Shown piece by piece: positions 11,037 to 22,992 of a stretch of 64,000 nucleotides of DNA (position 1 is its first letter; each line of letters starts with the position of its first letter). The notes beneath the pieces were generated by a model that worked only from the letters and a program-made list of their open reading frames with translations, made no database searches and was not told the origin of the DNA. The position numbers were made by a program, and so were the translations under genes. This DNA is from Gigaspora margarita (Eukaryota; Glomeromycota; Glomeromycetes; Diversisporales; Gigasporaceae): positions 205,720 to 269,719 of the forward strand of contig WTPW01000709.1 in the NCBI GenBank assembly GCA_009809945.1. Reading direction: 5' to 3'.

Positions 11037-12015
11037 GGGTGTGGCGACTTAGAGAAGTTGGTAAGTTGTCACCCCAAGCAGCAGGTCTAGGGTTCAAATC
11101 CCACTGGCGACAGTTTGGAAAATAGGCCTGTGTTATAGTACTATTTCTCCTCGTTGGTCCTTTGGTACACCATCTTAAATGGAAGCCTTCAGCGCACAAA
11201 ATCCAAGGATCAGAAAATGGATACCCATTTGGACGTCCTGAGTGAGGAAGTAGCAAAGATCTTTGACAGTGCTAACCATAACTGGAATATCAAAAACTGA
11301 AGCCAGAGAACTGGACGACAAGATCCTCGAGGAGGGGGTTCACTAACCTGGCTGCCGGAGTCGCACCGAAGTAAAAGGACATGTGTTTCGGCAGCATGTG
11401 CCAAGAAGAGGGAGTCCATTTGGCACTTAAAGCCAGGTCGACTGACCCTTCTAGGCTAACTGGTTTGGAAGTTTGGGGATATTGAGGAAGGACCGATAGG
11501 AAGATTGTGGTGGGTATCGGGATTGGAGTGAACCTTACAAGGACAGAAGTAGGTAACGGTAGCAGTTTAATGGTTAGCCCTGACTGCAAATATGTAGGTA
11601 AAACTGTAGCGTAAGTTACTGAAGCGTAGGTAATACCTGTGTGGGACAGGGACTGCTCTACCAAGTGTTCTGCGAGGATAAACTAGTCCTAAGGGGGTTT
11701 CACGATATATCCGGGACTGGTCTTGACTGACTTATATAACGGAGGACTGTACTAGCGATACAAAGAGGACTTGGCAAGAGGTGCAGGGACCAGAGGGTTT
11801 AAATAGGCAATACTGGTATGCGGGTTGCAAGTATGGTAGCTAGTGTAGGACCTTCAGGTGGCTACTTAAATAGGCAACCAAAAGTTGCAGGTGTGGCTAG
11901 TTATACTCTCATCAATGTAATAAATGCCAGAGTGCCACTAGAGGTGCCTGTGATCTGATTTACTTGAATAAAAGCTTCTCCCCAGAGTGGAAACTTTGAT
12001 ATATAAAAAAATGGC
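11037..12015 (+). mobile_element. Long tRNA-headed retroposon (SINE-like), copy 1
   Basis: The head GGGTGTGGCGACTTAGAGAAG...GGTTCAAATCCC carries a Pol III A-box-like stretch near 11,050-11,062 and a clear B box (GGTTCAAATCC) near 11,091. The element is flanked by TTCATTTAGTA (11,026-11,036) and TTTATTTAGTA (12,016-12,026), with a short A-rich tail before the right copy. That fits target-primed retroposition. Length 979 bp. The copy at 36,162-37,127 on the minus strand shares the head and blocks such as TTTGGAAAATAGGC and ACGACAAGATCCT. Minus-strand ORFs here look fortuitous. Confidence 0.8.
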
Positions 12016-12101
12016 TTTATTTAGTAACTATTATTGACTTTCGGGCTTCACACATGCTATATAAGAAATATTGTAGCATTCAATATGAACTTAAGTAAGA
12101 G

Positions 12102-12201
12102 AAAACCTACAAGTTGTAATTTTTGAATATTTACTTTTAATAAAAATATTTTAAGATATTTTATTAAAAGTTAATATTCAAAAAGTACAACTTGTAGGTT
12201 T
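12102..12201. repeat. Palindromic hairpin MITE (~100 bp)
   Basis: AAAACCTACAAGTTGTAATT on the left matches inverted TACAACTTGTAGGTTTT on the right. The middle (TTTTAATAAAAATATTTTAAGATATTTTATTAAAA) continues the pairing, so nearly the whole length folds on itself. No target duplication could be fixed. Confidence 0.7.
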
Positions 12202-12633
12202 TCCTTGACGGTACTTATATATATACTATAATAATGCTTTTTCAAGGAAAAAATATATTGTAGTTTTTTTTTTCTAGCAATAAATTCTAATTCAAGTGTA
12301 TTTTAATTAGCAATAAGTGGCATGCATATTAATGTACTAACATGAGGCCTAATATTCTGATATAGGGTAGTTGCGGACCCGAAGAATATATGTAATACTG
12401 AGATCCGGTTTTGTATAGACTTACTATATAATTTTTTAATATGTTATATGTTTAAATTTGTATAACCAACAGGTAATTTTTTGAAAAGTTAGATGTTTAT
12501 TTGTATAATAAAGATATCTTTTTATAACAAGTTAGATTTTTATTTTGTATAATGATACTTTACTGTATGTTTCTAAAAATAAACTATATGCTATCCTCTT
12601 GTTTAAATCCAAAAATGTAAAAACACCTTTGAT

Positions 12634-13063
12634 CCAAAAATAAGCTACTCCATGATCGATAATAGTCGCTATATAGTAAAGTCAAAAGTTTAGATTAAAG
12701 TCACTTAAGTAAGCTTATTCGGAAGCTCAAAATATGCATACTCTAAAAATTTCATCAAAATCTGAGAAATTTTATTATTTGACTTTTAATTTTTACATTC
12801 AACGATAAAATTAAAATTTTATTACAAAAATATATTCGTTGAACTTAAAAATTAAAAGTTTAATAATAAAAGGTGCTTTAATATTGATGAAAATTTTAGC
12901 ATATATATATTTTTATCTTCTGAATAAGTTTACTTAAGCGATAATAGTCGATTTACATAGTAGAATTTGGACTTTACTATATAACAACTATTTGCGATTG
13001 ACCAAAATTTATCACTAGATTTTTTGTGCCCAAAAAATGTCCAAAAAAGGTAGCTTATTTTGG
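12634..13063. repeat. Foldback 'AATAAGCTACC' family, copy B
   Basis: It starts CCAAAAATAAGCTACTCC and ends GGTAGCTTATTTTGG. Inside, GTCGCTATATAGTAAAGTC is matched by inverted GACTTTACTATATAACAAC. It is AT-rich in the centre and non-coding. Confidence 0.75.
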
Positions 13064-13189
13064 AAACATATAGTATGCATGTCACTTTTTTATTTTTTAT
13101 TTATTTTTTTGTTTTTTTTTTTTATTTTTTTTTCTCACAAAAAACTTGTCTGCACAAGATTATATGCGTGAGAATTTTTTTTAAAAATA

Positions 13190-13629
13190 TCTGTACAAAA
13201 AGCTTATTAGTAATCGCAAATAATCGCTACATAACAAGGTCCAAATTTTACTATATAAATCGATTATTATGGCTTAAGTAAACATGTCATAATATAAAAA
13301 TGCATATTCTCCAAAATTTTCATACAAATTGGAGAACTTTTTATTATTTAACTTGTAATTTTTACGTTCGGTATATATATTTTTTAAAAAATTTTAATTT
13401 TTTGACGAATGTAAAAATTATAAAAACTTCTCCAATTTGTATAAAAATTTTACAATATATGTATTTTGATCTTTCGAACAAGTTTACTTAAGCGATTATA
13501 ACAGATTTGCATAGTAAAATGTAGACTTTACTATGTAGTAACTATTATCGATTAGGGGTAGCTTATTTTTGAATAAAACAAGTTTTTAGATTTTTTTTGG
13601 TTAAAACAAAAGGGTAGTTTATTTTCGGA
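13190..13629. repeat. Foldback 'AATAAGCTACC' family, copy C
   Basis: The left arm holds AATCGCTACATAACAAGGTCC and the right arm TAGACTTTACTATGTAGTAAC followed by GGGGTAGCTTATTTTTG. The centre is near 13,395 (TTTTTTAAAAAATTTTAATTTTTT). It diverges from the other copies but shows the same arm order. Confidence 0.65.
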
Positions 13630-13829
13630 ATAGGAATATATATGGTATATAAACTCAAATCTAAAAATGTATAATTTATAGTAAAATTTGAACTTATATG
13701 ATAATTTTGTATAAAGCTTTTAATAAAATTAAGTGTATAAAGTTATATTAAAATTTTGAGTCTGGATCTGAGTTATATATGTATTCTTCAGGGTCCTGGT
13801 AGTTGGTCCAGAAATATATCAATTTGAAA

Positions 13830-14885
13830 CAGGTATTAAACCAACAGTAACATATTACAATGATTTTCTTTCATTAAGTCCAACTATCATTGACTTTCGA
13901 GCCTCACTTTTTATAAATAAATATTATAGCATTCAATCAATAGTTTTAAGTAATGCTGAAGTAAATATCTGATATTTGGTCTTCAATTTTTTCAGAGTAA
14001 CCACTTTCTGTAGGGTTTAGATACTACTTAAATGTTTTTCTTTTTTAACAATTTATTGTAGCAATATCCAATATCAAATTTTAGCAAATTTCAAGAATAT
14101 TCAAACACCTTTTTTTTTATTTATTTATTTTATTTTTGGCCTCTCTTATTTTTCCTATTCTAGGTTAAATTTTAGTTATTCATTCCACTGTTACTTCTGA
14201 TTTTAAATGCAGTTCTAATGCTTTCTTTTCGTATTAAGTCACATGATTACTATTTAATAGTACTATCTAGCTATAATTTACAATTCAAATACCTTCTATT
14301 CATTTTTGATAACATCTACACCCTTCATATAAAAAAATATCCAACTGTATGATCTTTAAATTATCTTTCTCTGCTGATCTCAAATAACATTCATGCTTTG
14401 TGCTGAATTGTTATCAATTTTTTACTAGCAATTAAATAGTCTTGACTTTACTTGAATAAGTGTATTACAATTTAACTAAATCTTCAATTTAGAGCTTTAG
14501 ATATATTGTGAACACTACATTAGAAGACTTTTACCCTGAATTTGAATCACGTGTATGTTGATTAACTTTCTTCAATTATATGACAATGACAATATTCAAT
14601 CACTGTCTATTAAGTCTATCATATTATACAAATAGGATCTCTATTCTAAATTTAAATATTTTTTCTTTTTGTTTAACTTGGGTTCAGAAAGAGAAGATGG
14701 ATAGAAGGGTAATTATTAGAACAAAATACTTACATTTGAATTTTTAAAGCTTTATCACTAGAATTTATGTATGTTCATAATATTCCGTAATCTTTAATCA
14801 TCTACAAATATGCATCAGCATGATAATCTATACAAAAGAGTTATCCCTACTTTGCACAAGAACTGTATAGTTTAATATAGAATAT
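13830..14885. other. No recognisable gene
   Basis: AT-rich DNA with poly-T tracts and no convincing protein-like frame. Part of it may be the 5' untranslated end of the hAT element that starts coding at 14,886. I found no terminal repeat pair. Confidence 0.4.
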
Positions 14886-17826
14886 ATGAAACAAGAGCAT
14901 GTATCTAGCTCCACTAGCTTAAGCAATACTAAACCTGGTTTTAACAAAAATTTAGATGACAATGATTTCTTTACAAGACAATCAAAAAAATGCAACAACT
15001 TAACTAAAACTACAGAAAACAAAAAAAAGAAAATAAACTATTTCAATAAAAGCATAATTAGTACAAGTTCATTATCAGAGACGCTAAGTAATAAAAATAG
15101 TAATGAACACAATAATAATTATACAACTAACGAATACAATAATAATCATACAATTAATGACAATAATTATCATTTAACTAATGAACAATATGATAATGAT
15201 TATTTAACCTATAAATATGATAATGATAATGCAACTATCAGTATACCTATATGTAGTTCTAGCACGAATTAACCTCCTAAACCTAATTTTTAAGATCTTT
15301 AACTTGTACCCATTGATAAGATACCTGGAAAAGGTTGGATATAGAGTTACTATCAATTATATAAACCTGTACAGCCATATAAATGGATAGTTAGATGTTT
15401 GTTTAAAATTAATAGAATTAATGAACTTTAACCATGTGGCTATCTAATGGGATCAACAGATGCTTCAATGGGTAATTTTATTGGTCACTTGGTATTACAA
15501 CATGAAATTACGGAAGAATCCCACAAACAACAACTTTAGCAACAGCAGTTCAAACAAACAAATATTAATGAGGTGTTCTAGAGAATAGCTGCTAACGATC
15601 CTAAGTGAAAAGAGAGAAGAGATCAAAAATTTATTAGTATGTTAATTAAGGATCAATTATCTATTCATATACAAGAAGTTGGCTTTGTTGAATTTTTAGA
15701 AGAATTTGATCCTAATTATAAGTTGCCTTGTGAAAGGCTATACTGAAAGTTACTTACAGACGCCTTTTTAAGTTCTAAGGAGAATCTTAAAGAAATACTT
15801 CATAATAATATTATAACCTGTTCTTTAACTTGTGATCTATGGACGAGACAGATTCGTATGGGGTATATCAAAGTTACCTGTTCATTTATTGATAATAATG
15901 AAATTGTTTTTACAATAAAATATATACTGTACCCATATACTGGTGAAGCAATTGCAGAAATGTTAAATTTTGTAATTGAAGATTGGAAACTATCAAATAA
16001 GGTTTTTACTATTATGATGAACAGTGGAAACAACATAGTTAAAGCTATAAAGTGCATACCAAATGTCATTAGGATTCCATGCACAGCCCATACCTTACAA
16101 TGTGCTATCGGGAAGGGATTATTAAATGCTGAAATTTTTATCACACGAGCCAAAAGACTTATGTCATTTTTTACTACGCCAAAACAGATGGAAAGATTAA
16201 TCGATGCTCAAAAAAATCTGCATCGTTTTGAAAATATAGTAAGTAAAGAATTTAGAATTTTATTTGAGTTAGAGCAGAATCTAAGTTAGGGTAAAAGTTA
16301 TATATAGTGTTCCAAATCAAAAATTGATTAATCAGATTAATTGATTAATCGATGATTAATCGATTGGCTTTTCAAATATGTGATTAATCGATTAATCTGA
16401 TTAATCAATTAATTAAATATATGATTAACTTTTTTTTTAACTATTCCTTTGCTAAAAAAAGGTTGCATTTATTTACTATAGTAATTGATTAGTCAATTAA
16501 TCAATTAGTTAGTACAATCAATCAATCGATTTAATTGATTAATCGATTAATTGGTTAATCGATTAATCAATTAATCAATTGTACTAACTAATTGATTAAT
16601 CAATTAGTTGGCATAATCGATTTTTAATTGATTATTAAAAAATTTTATCTGATTAATCGATTGCATTTTTTGATTTGATTTGGATTACTAGTTATATATA
16701 TAATTATATAAAAAAATTAAATATGTCTTGAACAACTACTTTAATCTAATACGACTTATATAAATTTATTTTATAAATTTTAGAACTTAAAGGATAATGA
16801 CCATAAATTGCGAATTATTGTGGATGTTTTCACGAGATGAAATTCATCATATCTCACCTGGCAATGACTTTTACAAATTTGGGGCATCATTAATATTTTA
16901 ATTGCCAATTTAACGATAGATAGTAATTTGCAAACTCGAAAAAATGGTATTCAGCTAGGAAAAATTAATCTAACAAATGATGAATGGAATGCCATATCAT
17001 TGTTGACTGCAATTTTGAGACCTTTTGCTGAAGCAACAGAACTATTAGGAGGTAGCAAATATGCTACGATTAGTTTTATGTATAGTACAATTACTGTAAT
17101 TGAGCAAGGGCTTCTTTCTTTTACTGGAACTTCAAATACAGATTTTGAATCTTCTGATGATGCTTTTGAAGATGATGTTGTTTATGAAGATAAGGATAAT
17201 GGAGTACAAGATGATGTATTAAGTGAAAAACAGTGCCAAATTAAGATTAATAATTTACAAAATTGTAACAATCTTGATGAAAAAATAAAATCAGCATTAT
17301 ACGATGCTATGGTGCATTATTGGAATGTGCCTAGTGACGAAGCCATGCTTGCAACGCTTTTGGATCCTTAGTGCAAACCTCTTACTTTTATATCAGAATC
17401 TCTGAAAAATGAAACATATGAATTATTTAAAACCAAATATAAAGAGTCACGTATCCTATATGGAATAGAAGAAAATAATAGTGTACAAAACCATTCTAAT
17501 TCTTTATTAGCTTCAATGTTCCATAATAGATGCTCACAGTTAGAAGTTTCAGATTATCTTGAAGCTCAAGAAATTCAATGGGATCAATGCCCTCTAACCT
17601 GGTGGCACACTAATCAAAAATAGTTCCTCGTGTTAAGTAAGTTGGCTCAAAAATACTTGGCAATCCCAGCAACTTCAACTGCAAGTGAAAGACTCTTCAG
17701 TGATGCTAGAAACACAATGACAGAAAAAAGGACATTTACTTTTACCTACTATTTTTGAACATCTAGTGTTTTTAAAAAAAAATTGGCAAGTTACTAGATG
17801 TGTATTTTCAAACACAAAAACTTGAT
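14886..17826 (+). pseudogene. hAT-superfamily transposase (ZBED type), interrupted
   Basis: It starts at ATG 14,886 with a Ser/Thr/Asn-rich N-terminus (to about 15,270). There follows a degenerate DNA-binding region with stops (15,340-15,640), then the RNase H-like hAT core: ITCSLTCDLWTRQIRMGYI near 15,810, FTIMMNSGNNIVKAI near 16,005 and IPCTAHTLQCAIGKGL near 16,075. After the MITE at 16,305-16,690 it resumes with WNAISLLTAILRPFAEATELL at about 16,987. An acidic insertion follows. It ends with the hAT C-terminal dimerisation block LSKLAQKYLAIPATSTASER near 17,635-17,690. The last part is in a shifted frame (LLPTIFEHLVFLKKNW). It would excise and reinsert DNA with 8-bp duplications. The MITE and about ten stops make this copy dead. 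Confidence 0.88.
16305..16690. mobile_element. hAT-like palindromic MITE inside the hAT transposase gene
   Basis: Ends TAGTGTTCCAAATCAAAAA and its inverted partner (TTTTTGATTTGATTTGG then ATTACTA) are flanked by perfect 8-bp duplications GTTATATA at 16,297-16,304 and 16,691-16,698. The interior is built from many ATTAATCGATTAAT words, so it is a dense array of short palindromes. It is non-coding. A non-autonomous hAT-type element has therefore inserted into an autonomous-type hAT gene. Confidence 0.9.
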
Positions 17827-18105
17827 AGAACTGGAGTAAGAATCTTGTCTTAATAACAAAACCTAATCTCAAAAAAAAAGTCTATACATACTAATTCAAG
17901 TCTTTTTATTTTTAAATATATCTGTAGCAATTAACCGTATTATTGCTATATAATAATATTATGGCTTTGGTGCCATCATGTCAGAGATATTAACTGGATA
18001 ATTTTATATTTGAGACACAAGACTGCTTACTTTACCAAAGTGTAAAACTTGCGAAATATTAAAAATCAAACAAATATCCCCTGCTTTATGATTTACTTTA
18101 AATTT

Positions 18106-18658
18106 TTAATTGCTGATCCGGATAAGATCAGCAGAATTTCTATATTAGAAATTGGGGCAAAATTCCTATGATATTAACTATATGCTTCAATCTGAGCGGA
18201 GTCAAATGAAAGGTAATTTTTTTATTAAGTTAACAATACATGTCGATTAATTGAAAGTTGTAGAGCTCGTAGAAACGCATCTAACGGTGGTTAGATCATC
18301 CAAATCGACCCAGTGGATGGCGAGATATTATTAAAAAACGATTGGTCGACTATGTAAAATCTCTATGTAAACAAATATTGTTTACATAGAGATTTTACAT
18401 AGTCGGCCAATCGTTTTTTAATAATATCTCGCCATCCATTGGGCCGATTTGGATGATCTAACTGCTGTTAGATGCGTCTCGACAAGCTCTACAACTTTCA
18501 ATTAATCGACATATATCGTTAACTTAATAAAAAATTACTTTTCATTTGACTCCGCTCAGATTGAAGTATATAATAAAAATTTGTATTGTACTTATCCCCA
18601 AAATTTACTATTGTCCCAATATAGTAATTCTGCTGATCTTATCCGAATCATCAATTAA
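18106..18658. mobile_element. Foldback element with shared hairpin core, copy 1
   Basis: Outer arms TTAATTGCTGATCCGGATAA and inverted TTATCCGAATCATCAATTAA lead to an almost perfect hairpin centred near 18,378. The core includes ACATGTCGATTAATTGAAAG, GACGCATCTAACGGTGG-type sequence and TGGATGGCGAGATAT on both arms. The same core occurs at 20,330-21,440 and 60,380-60,690 inside different outer ends. It is less AT-rich than its surroundings and has no ORF. Confidence 0.85.
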
Positions 18659-18730
18659 TATGAAATCTTCTATTACAGTCACCCACTAATCATCATAGAA
18701 AATAATACTTGAGAAAATTTCAATTATACT

Positions 18731-18910
18731 AGGACCCCAAAATATACATAGATAGGTCAGGTATGAGTTTGCTTATTTTTGAGGTTTTTTATACAGATCT
18801 TTTCTATTTATAGTAATTTTTTGCTTATTTTTAAAGTTTTTTCTGCAGATCTTTCCTTTTTTAGTAACCCTATAATTAACCTGACCTATCTATGTATATT
18901 TCAGGGTCCT
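18731..18910. mobile_element. Short MITE, AGGACCC...GGGTCCT
   Basis: AGGACCCCAAAATATACATA with GATAGGTCAGGT is matched in inverted form by ACCTGACCTATCTATGTATA and TTTCAGGGTCCT, giving ~33-bp terminal inverted repeats in a 180-bp element. The flanks ATTATACT and ATTACACC agree at 6 of 8 positions, a possible target duplication. A partial relative starts near 39,824. Confidence 0.75.
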
Positions 18911-19139
18911 ATTACACCTTAAATTCATTCAACCAAAATTTATATAAATATAGAAGTTGGCACTTTAGAGTATTCTTAATCTATCGTTATGTTGAAACTA
19001 TGTGAAAGATAATATTCTTGAATGCATCAACAATAGATAATTCACTCTCTTCGACATAATTACTAGAATAAACTTTTGTGTACTATCTAATATGGAAAAG
19101 TAATAAAAATACTTTTTTTTTATCCCATACTTATATGTA

Positions 19140-19344
19140 GTGATGGGACCTCTGATACATAATAATGAAAAATTAATAATGTGTTATTAATATTATTAAT
19201 ACTAATATAAATATTGATGCAACCTTTTGTTTTTTATACATTCTGTACTAGCTGCACCATATATTATTATATTGATAATTCAGGAGGTCCCATTACTAGT
19301 ACATAATTATTATTTATTATTAATAATTCAGGAGGTCCCATTAG
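19140..19344. mobile_element. MITE with TGATGGGACCTC ends, right end duplicated
   Basis: TGATGGGACCTC at the left is matched by inverted AATTCAGGAGGTCCCATTA, which occurs twice at the right (about 19,280 and 19,325). One right end probably belongs to a second overlapping copy. Flanks ATATGTAG and GTATGTAA agree at 6 of 8 positions. Confidence 0.55.
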
Positions 19345-19548
19345 TATGTAATTACTTATTATTGTATATTATATACACTATATACTAATTATTACTTATT
19401 ATAATTCACAGCAGATCGCAAAAAATTTTGGTTATTAATAATAGTAAATAATATGTAACAATCGTCTATCTCTAATGCTACCTAGCCAATTCAAATTTAG
19501 TGCCAAATTCTCAGTATATATGTTATGTTGTAACTAATTCACATATAT

Positions 19549-20213
19549 ACTATCCCTTAAAAGGTCTTGCAGGCAAATTTGCCTGCAATTTTGAAAATAT
19601 TTAAGGTTTTTTTAAATAAAACAACAAATAAATAATTTAGAAATTTTCTATTTTATATAATATATTATTTGAAATATATTTTATTAATTTTATTATAAAA
19701 ATGTTTTAAAATTATTAAATAACTTTTAATTAATTAAAGTTCAAAGTTTGTGTAACTTAAGAGTTTACTATTAAAATTTTTTTATATTTTCTAAAATTTT
19801 ATATGTTCCCGAAGCTAAAAAAAATTTTTGCTCTTAAGACAAGTACTAATTTTTACAAGTAAATCATAAAACTTGTAATAATAAAAATTGTAATCCTTTA
19901 CATAGTCTATAAAGTTGTATTAAGAACAATAGATCTAAAATTAATATTTAAAGAGTTCGCCAAAAAGGTTTAAAATAATTTTTTAATTAAAAAATTTTTT
20001 TGAAATTTGTATATTTTGGGCTTATAAGCAACTACAATTTATTTTCTTATAATTTAAATACAAATATAGCAAAAATATAATCTTTATTTTCAAATATTAT
20101 TGTATAAAATTTTATTTAAATATTTTAAATATTTAAAAAACTAAATCAAAGAAATGTTTATAGAAAAAATTGCAGGCAAATTTGCCTGCAATTGCTTACC
20201 ATTTAAGGGATAC
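19549..20213. mobile_element. MITE with TATCCCTTAAA ends and GCAGGCAAATTTGCCTGC subterminal palindromes
   Basis: ACTATCCCTTAAAAGG on the left is matched by CCATTTAAGGGATACT on the right. Each end carries the self-complementary GCAGGCAAATTTGCCTGC about 10-20 bp inside the terminus. The interior is AT-rich and non-coding. Repeated subterminal palindromes suggest transposase binding sites, by inference. Confidence 0.7.
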
Positions 20214-20262
20214 TTTATTACAGATTTATTTATGTTGTAACTTTAAGTTGTACAAAATATAC

Positions 20263-21480
20263 ATTAATTGATAATCTGCCTGTCAACTGGAGAAAAGGCG
20301 AAATATGGCGTGCTTCCATCTAAAACGTTTTTTCTTACTAAGTTAACGATACATGTCCACTAATTNNNNNNNNNNNNNNNNNNNNNNNNNNNNNNNNNNN
20401 NNNNNNNNNNNNNNNNNNNNNNNNNNNNNNNNNNNNNNNNNNNNNNNNNNNNNNNNNNNNNNNNNNNNNNNNNNNNNNNNNNNNNNNNNNNNNNNNNNNN
20501 NNNNNNNNNNNNNNNNNNNNNNNNNNNNNNNNNNNNNNNNNNNNNNNNNNNNNNNNNNNNNNNNNNNNNNNNNNNNNNNNNNNNNNNNNNNNNNNNNNNN
20601 NNNNNNNNNNNNNNNNNNNNNNNNNNNNNNNNNNNNNNNNNNNNNNNNNNNNNNNNNNNNNNNNNNNNNNNNNNNNNNNNNNNNNNNNNNNNNNNNNNNN
20701 NNNNNNNNNNNNNNNNNNNNNNNNNNNNNNNNNNNNNNNNNNNNNNNNNNNNNNNNNNNNNNNNNNNNNNNNNNNNNNNNNNNNNNNNNNNNNNNNNNNN
20801 NNNNNNNNNNNNNNNNNNNNNNNNNNNNNNNNNNNNNNNNNNNNNNNNNNNNNNNNNNNNNNNNNNNNNNNNNNNNNNNNNNNNNNNNNNNNNNNNNNNN
20901 NNNNNNNNNNNNNNNNNNNNNNNNNNNNNNNNNNNNNNNNNNNNNNNNNNNNNNNNNNNNNNNNNNNNNNNNNNNNNNNNNNNNNNNNNNNNNNNNNNNN
21001 NNNNNNNNNNNNNNNNNNNNNNNNNNNNNNNNNNNNNNNNNNNNNNNNNNNNNNNNNNNNNNNNNNNNNNNNNNNNNNNNNNNNNNNNNNNNNNNNNNNN
21101 NNNNNNNNNNNNNNNNNNNNNNNNNNNNNNNNNNNNNNNNNNNNNNNNNNNNNNNNNNNNNNNCTCGATGAGCTAAAAAAAAATTGATTAGTGGACATGT
21201 ATCGTTAACTTAGTAAGAAAAAAAGTTTTAGATGAAAAAAAAACACATTTCGCCTATAGCANTCACAGATTTTTATATAGTCGGCCAATCGTTTAAAAAA
21301 AAAAACTCGCCAACCACTGGGCTGATTTGGATGATCTAACCACTGTTAGATGCGAAAAAAAAAGCTCTACAACTTTCAATTAGTGGACATGTATCGTTAA
21401 CTTAGTAAGAAAAAATGTTTTAAATGGAAGCACGCCATATTGCGCCTTTTCTTCAGTTGACAGGCGGATTATCAATTAAT
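20263..21480. mobile_element. Foldback element with shared hairpin core, copy 2, containing the N gap
   Basis: The left arm ATTAATTGATAATCTGCCTG...GGCGTGCTTCCATCTAAAAC is matched by the right arm GTTTTAAATGGAAGCACGCC...CAGGCGGATTATCAATTAAT. Between them are pieces of the same hairpin core as at 18,106 and 60,273 (CTAAGTTAACGATACATGTC, GATTTGGATGATCTAACCAC). 20,366-21,163 is 798 bases of N. The gap sits in the hairpin, where assembly is hardest. The outer ends differ from those of the other two copies. Confidence 0.8.
20366..21163. other. Assembly gap (N run)
   Basis: 798 consecutive N. The overwritten 9-base A runs described elsewhere begin immediately after this gap and are absent before it. 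Confidence 0.99.
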
Positions 21481-21671
21481 TATTTACTCATTAAATTTTC
21501 TGAACCTATTGCATGCTATTTAATGCCTTTCTCTATTCTAATGCTAATGTATTATCGATAATGTTATCTGTTCTAATGATATCCATAAGTTATCTAGTTT
21601 ATCTGGATATTCGTAGGATTATCCGGTATCCATAAGGGTTATCCGGTTATCTATAGGGTTTATCTGGTTAT

Positions 21672-22278
21672 GGGCCGGCGCAAAAAGATTTGCCCCTCAA
21701 AAAATTTCATAATTAAAAAAAAAAGAAAAGGTTTTTTTATTCTTGATTAATTATTAAAAATTTTTTAGTATCAAAAAAAAAAAGTTTTAATATAATTTAT
21801 TATATTATTTTTATTGTCTTAATATTGTTTTATTAAAAAAAAAAAGTATATACAATTCACTGTATTTGAAAAAAAAGAAAAAAATTTTTTTAAAAAAAAA
21901 AAATTTAAATAATTTCGCAATCAATATGCAGTTGTATGAGCTTGTACTATGCAAGTGCATTAATGTGCATATGATAAAGATATAGTTAAAATTTGAGCAA
22001 AATTGAATCACTAGTTGTGAAAAAATTTAGCTTTAAAGTGAAATAATTTGATCTTTTTACTATATATGCGTATATATAAATTACTATAGTAAATTATATA
22101 GTAAAAAAAGTTACTATTAATAAATTTTTTATTTTATCAATAAAATAATCAAAATAATTTTATTTTTATCAATCCAGTAACCTAATAATTATATTAAATT
22201 AAAAAAATTAAAAATTAATTTATACAAAAAATATTTTAATCAGAGCTATTTGAGGCGCAAATCTTTTCGCACTGGCCT
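21672..22278. mobile_element. MITE with GGGCCGGCGCAAAAAGATTTG ends
   Basis: GGGCCGGCGCAAAAAGATTT...CCTCAAA at the left pairs with TTTGAGGCGCAAATC...TTTTCGCACTGGCCT at the right. The interior is extremely AT-rich. The target duplication is unclear. Poly-A tracts at 21,715-21,723 and at 60-base steps after that are overwritten sequence. Confidence 0.65.
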
Positions 22279-22300
22279 ATAAATTAAAAACTAGCAGTTA

Positions 22301-22452
22301 GGGCCGTGACAGATATTACATAATATCATTTTATCAGAGAACTACCCCCCTCCCCCCTTATAAGACCAATTAGCCAATCATATTGTTTTATTAGTCTTAT
22401 GTTCAAATTTTTTTGACCTCCCCAGGATATTACGTAATATCTGTCACTGCCC
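22301..22452. mobile_element. PIF/Harbinger-like MITE, TTA target duplication
   Basis: GGGCCGTGACAGATATTAC is matched by inverted GTAATATCTGTCACTGCCC. TTA is duplicated at 22,298-22,300 and 22,453-22,455. A 152-bp element starting GGG and flanked by a TWA trinucleotide is typical of PIF/Harbinger MITEs. The palindrome ATATTACGTAATAT lies at the inner edge of the right repeat. Confidence 0.8.
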
Positions 22453-22897
22453 TTATCTGGATACAACTTTATAAAAAGGATACTAATAAATGAATAAACA
22501 GATATCCAGGTCCAAACTCTACTTTCTGCCTTCCTGCACAATAGACTCAGATTCTTCTCCTCCTTCTCTAACCTCTACAAATAAATATCCTTTCTATATT
22601 ATATTATATTATCATTAATAAAATATATCTTATTCCAATAAATATTATCTTGCACTTTGATAAATATATACTTAACCACTCTAGTGAAGTAATATTCTAC
22701 TTGCATACCACTTCATATCTTCTCTGACTCTTATAAGATTCCTGTCACTGTGTGTTGTATTGCAAATACTATATAGAAGGCTATAGTCACTTGTAAAAGC
22801 ACAAATTATTATTTAATTTTACACAAAACAAATATTTACCTTTTTGTAACTAGTTTAATTTGCATATAGTAACATTATCTAAGTTAATCATTATTGT

Positions 22898-22972
22898 AAA
22901 ACTTGTATAACACATGACTTGTATAACACGTGATCTGTAACATGTGACTTGTTTAACATGCGACTCGTATAA
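22898..22972. repeat. Short tandem repeat, unit ~GTATAACACGTGACTT
   Basis: Four to five imperfect copies of a 15-18 bp unit occur (TTGTATAACACATGAC, TTGTATAACACGTGATC, GTAACATGTGACTTG, TTTAACATGCGACTCG). One copy contains the E-box word CACGTG. No function is evident. Confidence 0.75.
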
Positions 22973-22992
22973 CCTATACTGATCTTATTGGT

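Larger units (their letters stand above)
12372..13796. mobile_element. Foldback element with GGACCCGAAGAATA ends, containing two nested foldbacks
   Basis: GCGGACCCGAAGAATATATG followed by ACTGAGATCCGG at 12,372-12,407 is matched in inverted form by TCTGGATCTGAGTTATATATG...CTTCAGGGTCCTG at about 13,758-13,796. Both copies B and C of the AATAAGC foldback lie between these ends. The end resembles that of the MITE at 18,731 (AGGACCC...GGGTCCT). There is no coding sequence, and the boundaries are good to about 10 bp. Confidence 0.6.

Noticed and set aside
11037-11113. Possible functional tRNA gene
   Set aside because: A and B boxes are present but the acceptor stem does not close. The segment is the head of a ~980-bp retroposon with target duplications.
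11210-11664. Overlapping minus-strand ORFs with fewer AT-biased codons
   Set aside because: They lie inside the retroposon body, overlap in different frames and match no family.
20338-21198. Long ORFs across 20.34-21.2 kb
   Set aside because: They consist almost entirely of N.
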